Assembly: GCA_013306675.1 (NCBI GenBank) | Contig: JABLUY010000174.1 | Span: 1 to 64,000 of the forward strand | Source: Thraustochytrium sp. TN22 | Taxonomy: Eukaryota > Sar > Bigyra > Thraustochytrida > Thraustochytriidae | Direction of reading: 5' to 3' | DNA: 64,000 bases | In this document: in pieces, positions 55,727-64,000 of the stretch | Position numbering within the stretch: the stretch's first letter is position 1 | Layout of the letters: each line of letters opens with the position of its first letter | Position numbers and translations under genes: made by a program | The notes under the pieces: generated by a model | Seen by the model: the letters and a program-made list of their open reading frames with translations, nothing else | Databases searched by the model: none | What the model was told of the DNA's origin: nothing

Positions 55727-56795
55727 TTGGTATCTTGCAAGTTACTTCCAGTTGGATCTTTGGCGTGGCGAGAACGCGAGCTGAGCAAGGACAAAATGAT
55801 CGCGCGCGACGATCTCAGCCCCGCCGGCGCGAGAAGCCAGATGTTCCTGTGAAGGATACGGCCTCGATCGCACTGACAGCAAGAGTAGAAGGGGCGTACA
55901 AGGCGCTAGCTAGCTAGCTAGAGAAAGGCGAAATCTCGAAGGCGCCACGGCTCGGGTTCTCAGAGCTCCAAGTCCTCCGAGACTGAGACGAGCGAACCGA
56001 AGCGAAGCCCGTCGGTCTCAGCCAGTGCGTCTGCTCTGCGGGCCGCCCGGCCAGTCACCGGAGTCACTGCAGTCTTGCCAGACTCGGGCTTCGCTGGCGA
56101 CTCGGAGCCAGCCTGAGCGAGCGGCTTGCACTGCCGCCATAGGCTGGCTGACACGTGAGAGCGAAGCGCAACGCTGCGAGAACACCTGTGAGGAAGCGGC
56201 TGCAGCCTCTCGCCTCCACGCGGCTGCAGCCTCCCGCCTCCGACCGTCCGCGCTCTCCTGCGCCGCTTTGCGCGCCGTCCTCCTGTTCGCCTACTCTGCC
56301 CTGCTCGCGCCCACGTCCGCGTCAAGCTGCCTCGCGCTCCAGTTCTCTCCGCCACGCCCGTCCCTCCCTTCCCTGACACAGTCAATGATTCAATCCACCA
56401 AGCACTGGCACTGCAGGCTGCATCCGATTTCTCCCTCCCTCCGTGCTCCTGCTGCGCGTGCCGCTCCGGGTTAGCCGAGTCGTCCTCGGCGTCCGTCTCG
56501 CCGTTGCCGCGGTCCTGCGCGGCCAGTCGCGGCGGCGCGGCGCTGCTCGACTTGCGCGCCGGCGCGGCCACTTGCGCGCGCGCATTCCGCAGTGGGCGCG
56601 GGCGCGGCCCCACTTGCGGCGGCGGCGCGGCACTGGCGGCGCTGGCTGGCCGCCTTGGCTTCTCTGCCTAACCAGCCTAACTGTAAGTAGTAAGTTATTT
56701 GTCTCTGTCTCTGTCTCAGTCTCCGCCTCTGCCTCTGTCTCCGTCGCGGCGGCTGCGATGGCGCGGATCGCGCGGCAAACGGGGCGCGCGATGCG

Positions 56796-59700
56796 ATGAG
56801 CGCGCGCGGCGGCGGCGCGGGCGCGCGCGCGCGCGGCGAGGCGGCGCGCAGGCGGGCCTGGTACGGCGCCGAGGCCGCGGCCGCGGCCGCCGGCGTGGCG
56901 CGGGATGAGGATGCCGAGGCGCGCGGCGGCGGCGGCGGCGCGGCGGCTGGCGGCGGCGGCGGAGCCGCGAGCGCGGAGGAGGCGCACGCGGAGCGCGTGC
57001 GCAAGGCGCTGAGGGAGCTGGCGCGCTCGATGGAGCGACACGCGGAGGCGGTGTACTTTGACAGGGGCACCAAGTCGTTCACGAGCCTGCTCAGGAACGC
57101 AGGCCAGCGCGGCGGCATCCCGCGCAAACGACAGAGGCCAGACGCCGACGCGGGCCCGCGGCAGCCCAAGCAGCATCCGCATCCGCATCCACACCCGCAT
57201 CCGCAGTCGCAGTCGCAGTCACAGTCGCAGTCGCAGCAGCCGCAAGCGCAACAGCAACAACAACTTCAACTCCAGCACGCACAGCAGGCAGCGGCGCAGC
57301 AGCAAGCGGGCCAGCAAGCGGCCAGGGTCGCGGCGCTGCAGAGCAGATCTCCGGCGTCCACGGACCAGACGCTGCTGGCCACGCCGCCGGCGCTGTCGAC
57401 GCCCACGCCGGGCCCGGAGTCGTCCGCGAGCGGTGGCGCTGCGGACCTCATGGACGGCGGCCAAGAGGCCGGGGCCAAGGCGAACGGCGGCGCGGGCCAT
57501 GGCAAGAACGATGCGAGCGGCCGAGGCGGTCACCACACTAGCTTGGGCGTCGCCAAGCCACGGCCGAACGGGGCCCTGCCGGCCGACCTCGAGGCGCGCC
57601 TTGCCCGCGCGAGCTCCAAGGTGGCACGGCTGGGCGGTGCGCGCAGGGGTGCGCTCCAGGAGGTGCCGGCGGCGCCGGCGACGCTCTTCAGCTGGGACGA
57701 CCAGCGTCTGGGCGCCACCTTTACGCGCGCCCGCAAGGTGCATGTGGACGCCTCCATCGCCGCGCTCATGGAGAACCCGGCTGTGCAGAGCGTGCGGTAC
57801 GGGCCGTCCACGCTGCCCCAGCCGCCAGGCCGCAGCCCGCTCGGGACGGGAGCGTCCAAGGCTGGCGGCATCGTCGTCGCGCTTCCCTCAGCAGCAGCGG
57901 CAGGGGCGGCGGCGGCGGCGGCGGCGGCGGCCAAGCCGGCTGCAGCTGCACCAGTAGCATCAACGGTAGCAGCAGCAGCAGCAGCCACTGCAGCAGCAGC
58001 AGCTGCTGCTGCTGCGCAAGCAGCGGCGTCAGGCGCGGGGCCAGCGGATTCCGCGACGCGGGGCGCGGGGCCCCGCGAGCCAGGGAACGCGGCCGCAACA
58101 GGGCGAGACGCGGTGGAGGTGCCGGACGTGGGGTACTTCGAGAACGAGACGGTGTGCGCCACCGCGCGGCTGCTGCGGCTGCTCCAGCACGAAGCGGTGT
58201 CCGTGGCGCGCGGTGGCTTTAATTGCATGGACGCGAGCGAGTGGACTGGCTTCAAGGCACGCGCAGCGGGCCCGGCGACGGCCGTCGCGAGCGTCGCCGA
58301 CGGCTTTCACCAGGGCGTGGATCCGCCGATGCGGTCACGCCGGCACTGCGTGGCGATGCGCGAGGAGGGCGAGGAGGGCGACGAGGAGGAGGACATGGCG
58401 CGGTCTCCGGCGCCGATGGCCGGAGCGACGGCACCCGGCACGGCATCACCCGGGCGGCCGCGGCCGTCACCGGCCGCCGACGCCGCGCCGCCCGTGTCGC
58501 CCGGGCGCGAGGTGGTCGAGGCGGCGCGCAAGGCGGAGCAAGACCTGAACGAGCAGGGCGCCGTGCGGCTGATCGTAGGCTACGACACGGACTGGATCTC
58601 GGTGCCCACCAACGTGGTGCCGGAGTGGGAGTTCGCGCAGCTGCGGCCGCTGTCCGAGTTCGAGGCGCTCTGCGAGTACGCCGTGGTGAACCTGAGCGAC
58701 CGCGCCGCCGTGGAAGCGGGCGCGGCCGAGCAGGTGCGCGCGGCGCAGGCCGCCAGCGAGGCGACGCGCGCGCAGCGCCAGGGCGCCAAGAAGCTGCGGC
58801 GCCAGCTCATGGCCAGCGCGCCGGGGCTCGTGCCGCCGCGCTCACCCTCGGCGGGCGCGCTTGCGGCGCGCAACGGTGGGCCGGGCGCAGGCGCGGGCGC
58901 GCGCCCGGCGGCCTTACCGCCGCAGCGGGCCGGAGGCCTTGTGGCGCTGGGCAGCGCCGGCGCCACGTCCAGCAACAGCAGCGTCGGCAGTGGCGCCGGC
59001 GCGCGGCTTACGCAGCTCCAGGGCCGGGGGCGGCCGGGGGCGCAGGGCGGCCGGCGTAGCGGACGCGCGGGTGTCGGCAGGCGGCAGCAGCAACTGCAGC
59101 AACAACAACAGCAGCAGCAGCAGCAACAGCAGGACGCCGAGGCGTCGGCATCCGGGTCGGCCATGCTTCCGGCGCAGGGCCCATACTGGCACAATGAGAC
59201 CTTCTTCGGGCACATGGCGGCGCTCTTTGACGTGTGCAGCCTGGGCTTGCTGACGCCGCGCGACGGCGGCGTTGGTGTCGAGGTGAACCTGGACAAGTTG
59301 CTGGAACGCAACGTGGACGCGCTGCTCGAGTCGCTGGAAGCGTTCACGTCGCCCAAGCGCAGCTTCATGGTCGTCTACGTGGTCATGCCGCCGCGCAGCG
59401 CGGCCTACTCGCTGTTGGCCATGGACGCCATTGCCAAAGTGCTGGACCGCCTCGAGGAGCGTCACTCGCAGGCTGGTGACGGCCTGTCCGCGCCCCTCCT
59501 CGGCGGCGACGGCGCGGGCGGTCCGGGCGGCGCTGCGAGCGGCCTGAGCGCGAGCGGCCTGAGCGCGAGCGGGGCCAGTGTGGGCGTGAGCAGCATGGAC
59601 GGCGGCATGAGTGGCGCAGGTGGCGCGGGCGGCACGGGCCAGAACGAGGGCGGCGAGACGCCTCGCGGGGCGCGCTTCGTCTTTCAGATCGTGCCGTTCG

Positions 59701-60476
59701 GCGTGCCGGAGGCCACTCTGCAGCGGCGCCTCATGCTGCAGCTGTGCTGCGGGCTGTACACCAAGGCCGGGCTCCTGCGCGGCGACGTCAAGCCGGCGCC
59801 TTTGGTGATGGCGCAGAACCCCGGCACGCCGTGCGTACACCTGGGGTACCGTCTGGATGAGGCCACCGGGTGGGTGACGGCGTGCTGGACGGACAAGCAG
59901 GGCACAATGGTGGACACGACGGTACACCGCTTCCGCGCGAGCCAGTCCCGCGAGCAGGTGCTGCGGCGCGCGCTGGAGCTGCGCACCAAGGAGCTCCTGC
60001 TGCAGCAGCACCGCGCCACGGCGCCCGGCCAGTCCGTGCATCTCTGCGTCGCCGTGGTGGCGGCTGCAGACGCCTCGCTGGCCGCGGACGAGGCCATGTG
60101 GCAGGCGCTCGTGAGCAGTTTCATGCGAAGCTACGACGGACTGTCGGTGGACTTTGCGCTCTGCCGCGTCGCCTGCGGCTACGTGCGCGTGCCCGAGGAC
60201 GTCTTGGCGGGCCGCCGCACGGGCGACGTCGTTCTGACGGACGGCTCCGTGAACCGCACCTTTCTCATTGCGGGCCGCACGCCGCTGCTCAGTAACCGCC
60301 GCATGCTCCCGTTGCTCGAGGTCCAGCTGCGCGCTGGTCTGCTCGACCCGGACGTGATTTTGCGCGACATGCAGGCACTCGCGGCGCTGCGCATTTTCGG
60401 CCAGCACGACTCCATTGTCCCCTTTCATATCGACGTTTGCGCGCGTCTCTCCGTCTGGCTTGCTCCTATTCGTTGA
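56796..60476 (+). CDS. MED13: Mediator kinase-module subunit MED13
   Basis: 1,226 residues from the ATG at 56796 (MSARGGGAGARARG). The N-terminal 440 residues are mostly low complexity (G/A, H/P, Q and A blocks). A conserved central region begins near residue 445 (YFENETVCATARLLRLLQ) and includes VGYDTDWISVPTNVVPEWEF at about residue 590, the MED13 signature in which the chain runs into a W-E pair. The Med13 C-terminal domain covers about residues 790-1,226: SFMVVYVVMPPRS, FVFQIVPFGVPEATLQRRL, VHLGYRLDEATGWVTACWTD and IFGQHDSIVPFHIDVCARLS. MED13 links the CDK8 kinase module to core Mediator. Fungal and animal MED13 are much longer, so the N-terminal MID-type region appears reduced or too diverged to see. 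Confidence 0.85.
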   Translation: MSARGGGAGARARGEAARRRAWYGAEAAAAAAGVARDEDAEARGGGGGAAAGGGGGAASAEEAHAERVRKALRELARSMERHAEAVYFDRGTKSFTSLLRNAGQRGGIPRKRQRPDADAGPRQPKQHPHPHPHPHPQSQSQSQSQSQQPQAQQQQQLQLQHAQQAAAQQQAGQQAARVAALQSRSPASTDQTLLATPPALSTPTPGPESSASGGAADLMDGGQEAGAKANGGAGHGKNDASGRGGHHTSLGVAKPRPNGALPADLEARLARASSKVARLGGARRGALQEVPAAPATLFSWDDQRLGATFTRARKVHVDASIAALMENPAVQSVRYGPSTLPQPPGRSPLGTGASKAGGIVVALPSAAAAGAAAAAAAAAKPAAAAPVASTVAAAAAATAAAAAAAAAQAAASGAGPADSATRGAGPREPGNAAATGRDAVEVPDVGYFENETVCATARLLRLLQHEAVSVARGGFNCMDASEWTGFKARAAGPATAVASVADGFHQGVDPPMRSRRHCVAMREEGEEGDEEEDMARSPAPMAGATAPGTASPGRPRPSPAADAAPPVSPGREVVEAARKAEQDLNEQGAVRLIVGYDTDWISVPTNVVPEWEFAQLRPLSEFEALCEYAVVNLSDRAAVEAGAAEQVRAAQAASEATRAQRQGAKKLRRQLMASAPGLVPPRSPSAGALAARNGGPGAGAGARPAALPPQRAGGLVALGSAGATSSNSSVGSGAGARLTQLQGRGRPGAQGGRRSGRAGVGRRQQQLQQQQQQQQQQQQDAEASASGSAMLPAQGPYWHNETFFGHMAALFDVCSLGLLTPRDGGVGVEVNLDKLLERNVDALLESLEAFTSPKRSFMVVYVVMPPRSAAYSLLAMDAIAKVLDRLEERHSQAGDGLSAPLLGGDGAGGPGGAASGLSASGLSASGASVGVSSMDGGMSGAGGAGGTGQNEGGETPRGARFVFQIVPFGVPEATLQRRLMLQLCCGLYTKAGLLRGDVKPAPLVMAQNPGTPCVHLGYRLDEATGWVTACWTDKQGTMVDTTVHRFRASQSREQVLRRALELRTKELLLQQHRATAPGQSVHLCVAVVAAADASLAADEAMWQALVSSFMRSYDGLSVDFALCRVACGYVRVPEDVLAGRRTGDVVLTDGSVNRTFLIAGRTPLLSNRRMLPLLEVQLRAGLLDPDVILRDMQALAALRIFGQHDSIVPFHIDVCARLSVWLAPIR

Positions 60477-61105
60477 CGTTAGAAGCAAGCAATCCCAACT
60501 TCAGAGCTAAACTGGCAGTCCCAACTTGAGAGCAAAACTGTCTCGTTCATTTGCTGGGGCGAGCCCTTTCGCAATGGATGTTGTCTCTTTGTTGTTGTTG
60601 TCTGAGCAGAGGTGGCTTGTCAATGACGGCGCGACTGCGCGTGGGAAGGATCAGTCCTCATGCGTGCAAGAGTCTCTTGCACGGCCAGGCAGGCCGCACT
60701 GCACCAGTCCTCATGAGTGCAAGAGTCTTTTGCACGACCAGGCAGACCGCAAGTTCGAGAATCGATGCAAGAAAAGAGTCAACGCAAGTTCAGAGCTGAG
60801 AACGGTGTGATCGTAAGCGCGAAAGCCTCGTGCAGGTCTTCGAAGACAAGGCTCTCGCACTGTCAGAACATGATGCACACGCGTCGGTCGCCCGCGAGCG
60901 AGCCTAGCGGTGGCTGGCCCGCCGCACGCACCAGTCAGTCGTCAGAGGCAGACCCGGCCGGACCTCCCTCCACTGGCAGGACTACTCCACAGACCTCGGA
61001 CCCGCGCGCGCGCGCGAGAGGGCGGCAGCGGCGGGAGCGAAGCAGCGCGCGGGAGCGCAGGCGAGAGCCCGCGGCGGGACCGGGCCCCGGCCGGCCAAGG
61101 CAAGC
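60477..61105. other. Spacer between MED13 and DDX55 with palindromic repeat
   Basis: Contains a TCCCAACTT(C/G)AGAGC near-repeat at 60490-60535 and the 53-bp duplicated palindromic element at 60652-60757. No gene; it should include the DDX55 promoter. Confidence 0.55.
60652..60757. repeat. Two 53-bp direct repeats each with a 19-bp palindrome
   Basis: CAGTCCTCATG at 60652 recurs at 60705. The first copy contains GTGCAAGAGTCTCTTGCAC (60664-60682), a perfect inverted repeat of nine bases around a single T. The second (60717-60735) has the same arms with one mismatch. They lie 370-440 bp before the DDX55 ATG. Confidence 0.9.
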
Positions 61106-62884
61106 ATGGACATGCTGTCGACGCGCGTGCGCGAGGTGCTGCACACGGAGCTCGGGTTCGAGCAGCTGACGCCCGTGCAGAGCGCGACGGTGCCCAAGCT
61201 GCTGGGCCACTGCGACGTGGCCGTGGAGGCGTGCACGGGGTCGGGCAAGACGCTGGCGTTCGTGCTGCCGGTGGTGGAGCTGCTGCTGCGGCGCGACGCG
61301 GAGAGCCAGGACGAGGAGGTGACGACGTGCCGCAAGCGGCGGCGGCCCGGCGCGTGGGGCGCCATTGTGATCTCGCCGACGCGCGAGCTGGCGGCGCAGA
61401 TCGCCAAGGTGGCGGAACCCTTTGTGCGCGCCGTGGACCTGCGGCAGGCGCTCCTGCAGGGCGGGTCGGACGTGGCGGAGGACGTGGCGCGCGTCAAGAG
61501 CGAGTGCCTGGATCTGGTGGTGGCGACCCCGGGGCGGCTCGAGGACGTGATGGGCCGCGCGCAAACGTCGCTGTCATGGCGCGACTTTGAGGCGCTCGTG
61601 CTGGACGAGGCCGACGTGCTGCTGGACCTCGGCTTTGAGCGCGTGGTGACGCGCATCCTGGCGCAGCTGCCCAAGCAGCGGCGCACGGGACTGTTTTCGG
61701 CGACGCAGACGCGTGAAGTCAAGGCGCTGGTGCGCGCCGGCCTGCGCAACCCGGCCGTGATCGCCGTCAAGGTGCACCGGTCGGCGGAGGCGGCCAAGGC
61801 GGCTGCCGTAGGCGACTCGCAGCGCACGCCGCATTCGCTAGAGAACCACTACCTGGTGTGCCACCAGAACGAGAAGCTGCGGCTGCTGCTGGCGTTTCTG
61901 ACCAGGCAGCGCGAGGGCAAGGCGGTGATTTTCTTCGCGACGTGCGCCAGCGTGGCGTTTTACGAGCGCGTCATTCCGGCGCTGCTGCCGCCCGAGGTGG
62001 CGGCGCGCGTGCACAGCCTGCACGGCAAGATGCCGCAGAAGCGGCGCGTGCGTACCTTTGAGAGCTTCGTGGCGGAGCCCAGCGGTGCGCTGCTCTGCAC
62101 GGACGTGGCGGCGCGCGGCCTGGACGTGCCGGACGTGGACTGGATCGTGCAGTTCGACCCGCCGCAGGACCCGAGCTTCTTCGTGCACCGCGTGGGTCGC
62201 ACGGCGCGCGCCGGCCGGCGCGGCCGCGCGCTGGTCTTTCTGCTGCCCAAGGAGTCCGCCTACGTGCAGTTTTTGCAAAAGCAAAAGGTCCCCATCGAGG
62301 CGCTGCCCGAGGCCGAGGCGCTCGAGGCCGAGGCGGCCGCGAGCTTCGGCGACGCGCTCGGTCGCACGCGCGAGGCCGTCTTGCAGGACCGCGACCTGCT
62401 GGAGCGCGGCACCAAGGCCTTTATGGCCTTTGTGCGCTCTTACAAGGAGCACAAGTGCCAGTTCATCTTTCGCATGGCCGAGCTCAACCTGCAAAAGGTG
62501 GCCGAGGCCTTTGTGTTGCTGCGCCTGCCCAGCATGAAGGAGTTCCGCGAGACCAAGGGTCTGTCTGGCTTCAAGCAGGAATCTGCCGAGCTCGTGGCCG
62601 CCATTCCCTTCAAGGACAAGGAGCGCGAGCGCCAGCGCCAGGCCAAGTACCGCAAGACGCTCGCCGAGGCCGCCGCCAAGCAGGAGGCCGCCGAGGAGGC
62701 CGCGCGCCAGCGCAAGAAGGAGGCCATCAAGAAGGCCGCGCAGCCTCGTCGCAGCAAGGAGAAGCGCGACAAGGCTGCCATGTACGACGAGTGGGACGCT
62801 CTCTCTCGCGAGGAGCGTCTCTTCAAGAAGATGAAGAAGGGCAAGATCTCCAAGGCCGCCTTTGACGACCTCGTGGATGCTTGA
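61106..62884 (+). CDS. DDX55: DEAD-box RNA helicase DDX55/Spb4 of 60S ribosome assembly
   Basis: 592 residues from the ATG at 61106 (MDMLSTRVREVLHTELG). Q-motif region FEQLTPVQSATVP, motif I ACTGSGKT (about residues 42-49), PTRELA (91), GG in LLQGGSD, TPGR (141), DEAD in LVLDEADVLLDLGF (165), SAT (198), FATCASVAFY, CTDVAARGLDVPDVD and HRVGRTARAGRRG (about 360). After the core, SYKEHKCQFIFRMAELNL and LLRLPSMKEF form the DUF4217 region specific to Spb4/DDX55, and the C-terminus is lysine-rich (KDKERERQRQAKYRKTL, KKMKKGKISKAAFDDL). Spb4/DDX55 remodels 25S/28S rRNA in the nucleolus during pre-60S maturation. Confidence 0.94.
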   Translation: MDMLSTRVREVLHTELGFEQLTPVQSATVPKLLGHCDVAVEACTGSGKTLAFVLPVVELLLRRDAESQDEEVTTCRKRRRPGAWGAIVISPTRELAAQIAKVAEPFVRAVDLRQALLQGGSDVAEDVARVKSECLDLVVATPGRLEDVMGRAQTSLSWRDFEALVLDEADVLLDLGFERVVTRILAQLPKQRRTGLFSATQTREVKALVRAGLRNPAVIAVKVHRSAEAAKAAAVGDSQRTPHSLENHYLVCHQNEKLRLLLAFLTRQREGKAVIFFATCASVAFYERVIPALLPPEVAARVHSLHGKMPQKRRVRTFESFVAEPSGALLCTDVAARGLDVPDVDWIVQFDPPQDPSFFVHRVGRTARAGRRGRALVFLLPKESAYVQFLQKQKVPIEALPEAEALEAEAAASFGDALGRTREAVLQDRDLLERGTKAFMAFVRSYKEHKCQFIFRMAELNLQKVAEAFVLLRLPSMKEFRETKGLSGFKQESAELVAAIPFKDKERERQRQAKYRKTLAEAAAKQEAAEEAARQRKKEAIKKAAQPRRSKEKRDKAAMYDEWDALSREERLFKKMKKGKISKAAFDDLVDA

Positions 62885-63433
62885 CAAGATCTGCTTGACA
62901 AGCGCGACAAAGGCACACGACACCCTCGCATGGGGAAAAAAGAGCGTACTCTCGTGTCGTGCCTTCGTCAAGCGAGCGTGTCTTCGTCTGAAGTTCGTCA
63001 AGGCCCACTTTGTGCGTCCGTTTCGGTTCCCGGAGGACCTGAGACGTGCGTGCCATTAGCCTCCGTGTGATTTTGTATGTGTGCGAGGGCCGCCGGAGGC
63101 GATACCCTGACGGTATCGGGCAGCAGAGGGATCAGGAACCACAGCGTACTTCATGGATTTTTTAAACCCATTTGAGAGCGTACCATGTAAGGCGAAGGGC
63201 TTTCCCTCCTTTTTTATTTGTTGAGGCAGAAAGAGGAGAAAAAGAAGAAAAGGAGCTCATGTCATCAGGTCAAAACTAAAGCGATTGAATGAGGCACACA
63301 TGGGCGCGAGCCAGCCAGCCAGCCAAGAGGTGGACTCGCCTCGGTCCTCGGATAGTGTCTTTTTCTCCCTCGTGTTTCTCGCGCGTGCGTATCGCAAGCA
63401 AAGCAGCCAGCCAGCAAGTCCCCAGCCGTCTGT
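62885..63433. other. Convergent spacer between DDX55 and SEC61 beta
   Basis: 3' regions of converging genes, AT-richer than average with an A/G-rich tract at 63225-63256. A perfect 7-bp inverted repeat CGATACC/GGTATCG around CTGAC lies at 63100-63118. No gene. Confidence 0.6.
63100..63118. other. Short perfect hairpin in convergent spacer
   Basis: CGATACC CTGAC GGTATCG: a 7-bp stem with a 5-base loop. It is positioned in the 3' regions and could affect transcript ends; function not shown. Confidence 0.4.
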
Positions 63434-63760
63434 TTATGAGGACGGGCTGGAGGCGCCCGTGACCTTGCCCCAGATGTGCAGCACGACGACGAAGCCGATA
63501 AAGGAAGCGCTGAGCATGAGCACCATGGTGGGGCCAATCTTGAGCCCGGGCGCGTCATCCGTGTAGAAGCGCAGGGTCTCGCGGGCAGACATGGCCTCCA
63601 TGGCGCTGCGCGCGCGCTCCTGCGGCGTCTGGCTGGCGCCCGCGGCGCCGCCGGCGGCCGCCGCCGTCGCCGCGCCGCCGGTGCGCCGCCTCCGCGCCGC
63701 GGCGGCGGGCCGCCCCGACGCCGCCGCGCGCGTGCCGCCGCGCCCGGCCGGCGTCGACAT
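63434..63760 (-). CDS. SEC61B: SEC61 beta, translocon subunit
   Basis: 108 residues from the ATG at 63760 ([16 protein letters not shown]). A flexible alanine/arginine/glycine N-terminus (residues 1-60, longer than in most species) leads to the conserved signature [20 protein letters not shown] and one tail-anchor membrane helix (about residues 77-98, ending [10 protein letters not shown]), followed by a seven-residue polar end. This is the small non-essential subunit of the Sec61 protein-conducting channel in the ER membrane. Length, signature and topology all fit. Confidence 0.95.
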   Translation of the reverse strand: MSTPAGRGGTRAAASGRPAAAARRRRTGGAATAAAAGGAAGASQTPQERARSAMEAMSARETLRFYTDDAPGLKIGPTMVLMLSASFIGFVVVLHIWGKVTGASSPSS

Positions 63761-64000
63761 GCTGCTGCTGCGCTGCGCCGCGCCTCTGCCTGCGCTGCCG
63801 CTGCCTGCTCGCCGCGCTCCGCCTCCGCGCTGCCTCCGCGCTCGCTGGTCTGCTCGCCGCCGCGCCGCCGCTCCTGACCGGCGCCTCGTCTCCTGCCGCT
63901 GCCTCGCCTCCGGTCCAAGTCAGGCTGCCACGCTGTCTCGGCCGCGCGCTCAGTCGGGCTCTGGCGCGCGCAAGTCGGCCGCGCGGCGCCGCCAGTGGCG
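63761..64000. other. Upstream region of SEC61 beta to window end
   Basis: GC-rich CGCTGC/CGCCGC sequence that should include the SEC61 beta leader and promoter. No ACTCGGAC and no further gene in the last 240 bases. Confidence 0.5.

Larger units (their letters stand above)
55272..56795. other. Divergent spacer between dynamin and MED13
   Basis: 1.5 kb with ACTCGGAC at 55400, a 150-bp tandem duplication (55431-55726), a GCTAGCTAGCTAGC stretch at 55907-55921 and ACTCGGAG at 56100. No gene seen; a CTGTCTC tract lies at 56700-56745 before the MED13 start. Confidence 0.55.

Noticed and set aside
60749-60790. Possible tRNA B-box-like sequence (AAGTTCGAGAATC)
   Set aside because: No matching A-box or acceptor stem nearby and the B-box consensus is poor. 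No tRNA gene was supported anywhere in the window.

Overview
The window is nuclear DNA of a GC-rich, gene-dense eukaryote with almost no introns. About twenty-two proteins of clear eukaryotic type each read as one uninterrupted frame: SEC61 beta, DDI1, MED13, a KIX-domain protein, DDX21- and DDX55-type RNA helicases, a dynamin-related GTPase, a CRAL-TRIO/GOLD lipid-transfer protein and a GT61 glycosyltransferase. There are no operons, no bacterial-style ribosome sites and no plastid genes. Two axonemal proteins (TTC29-like and CFAP337/WDR49-like) mean the organism makes a motile flagellum. My inference, not shown by any single gene, is a heterotrophic flagellate-stage protist such as a thraustochytrid (Labyrinthulomycetes).

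Layout. 1-3.8 kb: tandem copies of a TIR-like/kinesin-light-chain TPR gene in a 1,930-bp unit; the first copy is cut by the window edge and the last is broken. 3.8-13.8 kb: GT61 glycosyltransferase, an unrecognised protein, two doubtful small ORFs, a WW-domain protein and TTC29. 13.8-17 kb: a polytopic orphan membrane protein and a small stand-alone KIX protein. 17.4-20.7 kb: two tandem hormone-sensitive-lipase-family hydrolases. 22-26 kb: a quinone oxidoreductase, DDI1 and a FGYD-repeat protein. 27.7-30.4 kb: a second polytopic orphan. 30.6-31.2 kb: a dimeric 76/77-bp minisatellite. 32.8-35.7 kb: a CRAL-TRIO protein facing a mitochondrial methyltransferase-like protein. 36.4-41.6 kb: three tandem MFS transporters. 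42.7-46.2 kb: a polytopic class-3 lipase. 46.6-55.3 kb, all on the minus strand: DDX21, CFAP337 and dynamin. 56.8-62.9 kb, plus strand: MED13 and DDX55. 63.4-63.8 kb: SEC61 beta.

Functional groups are scattered rather than clustered. They are transcription (MED13, KIX), ribosome biogenesis (DDX21, DDX55), flagellum (TTC29, CFAP337, perhaps the FGYD-repeat protein) and membrane or lipid metabolism (class-3 lipase, two HSL hydrolases, CRAL-TRIO). The only real gene clusters are tandem duplications: TPR, HSL and MFS.

The spacers are unusually structured. The octamer ACTCGGAC (and the variant ACTCGGAG) recurs between genes and is essentially absent from confident coding regions, so it is a candidate promoter or regulatory element. 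Spacers also carry direct duplications of 46, 53, 70, 150 and about 260 bp, short GTCGA/GTCGC tracts and GCTAGCTAGC palindromes. High GC opens many long frames antisense to real genes; I treated these as shadows. I saw no transposon, virus-like element, tRNA, rRNA or CRISPR array.
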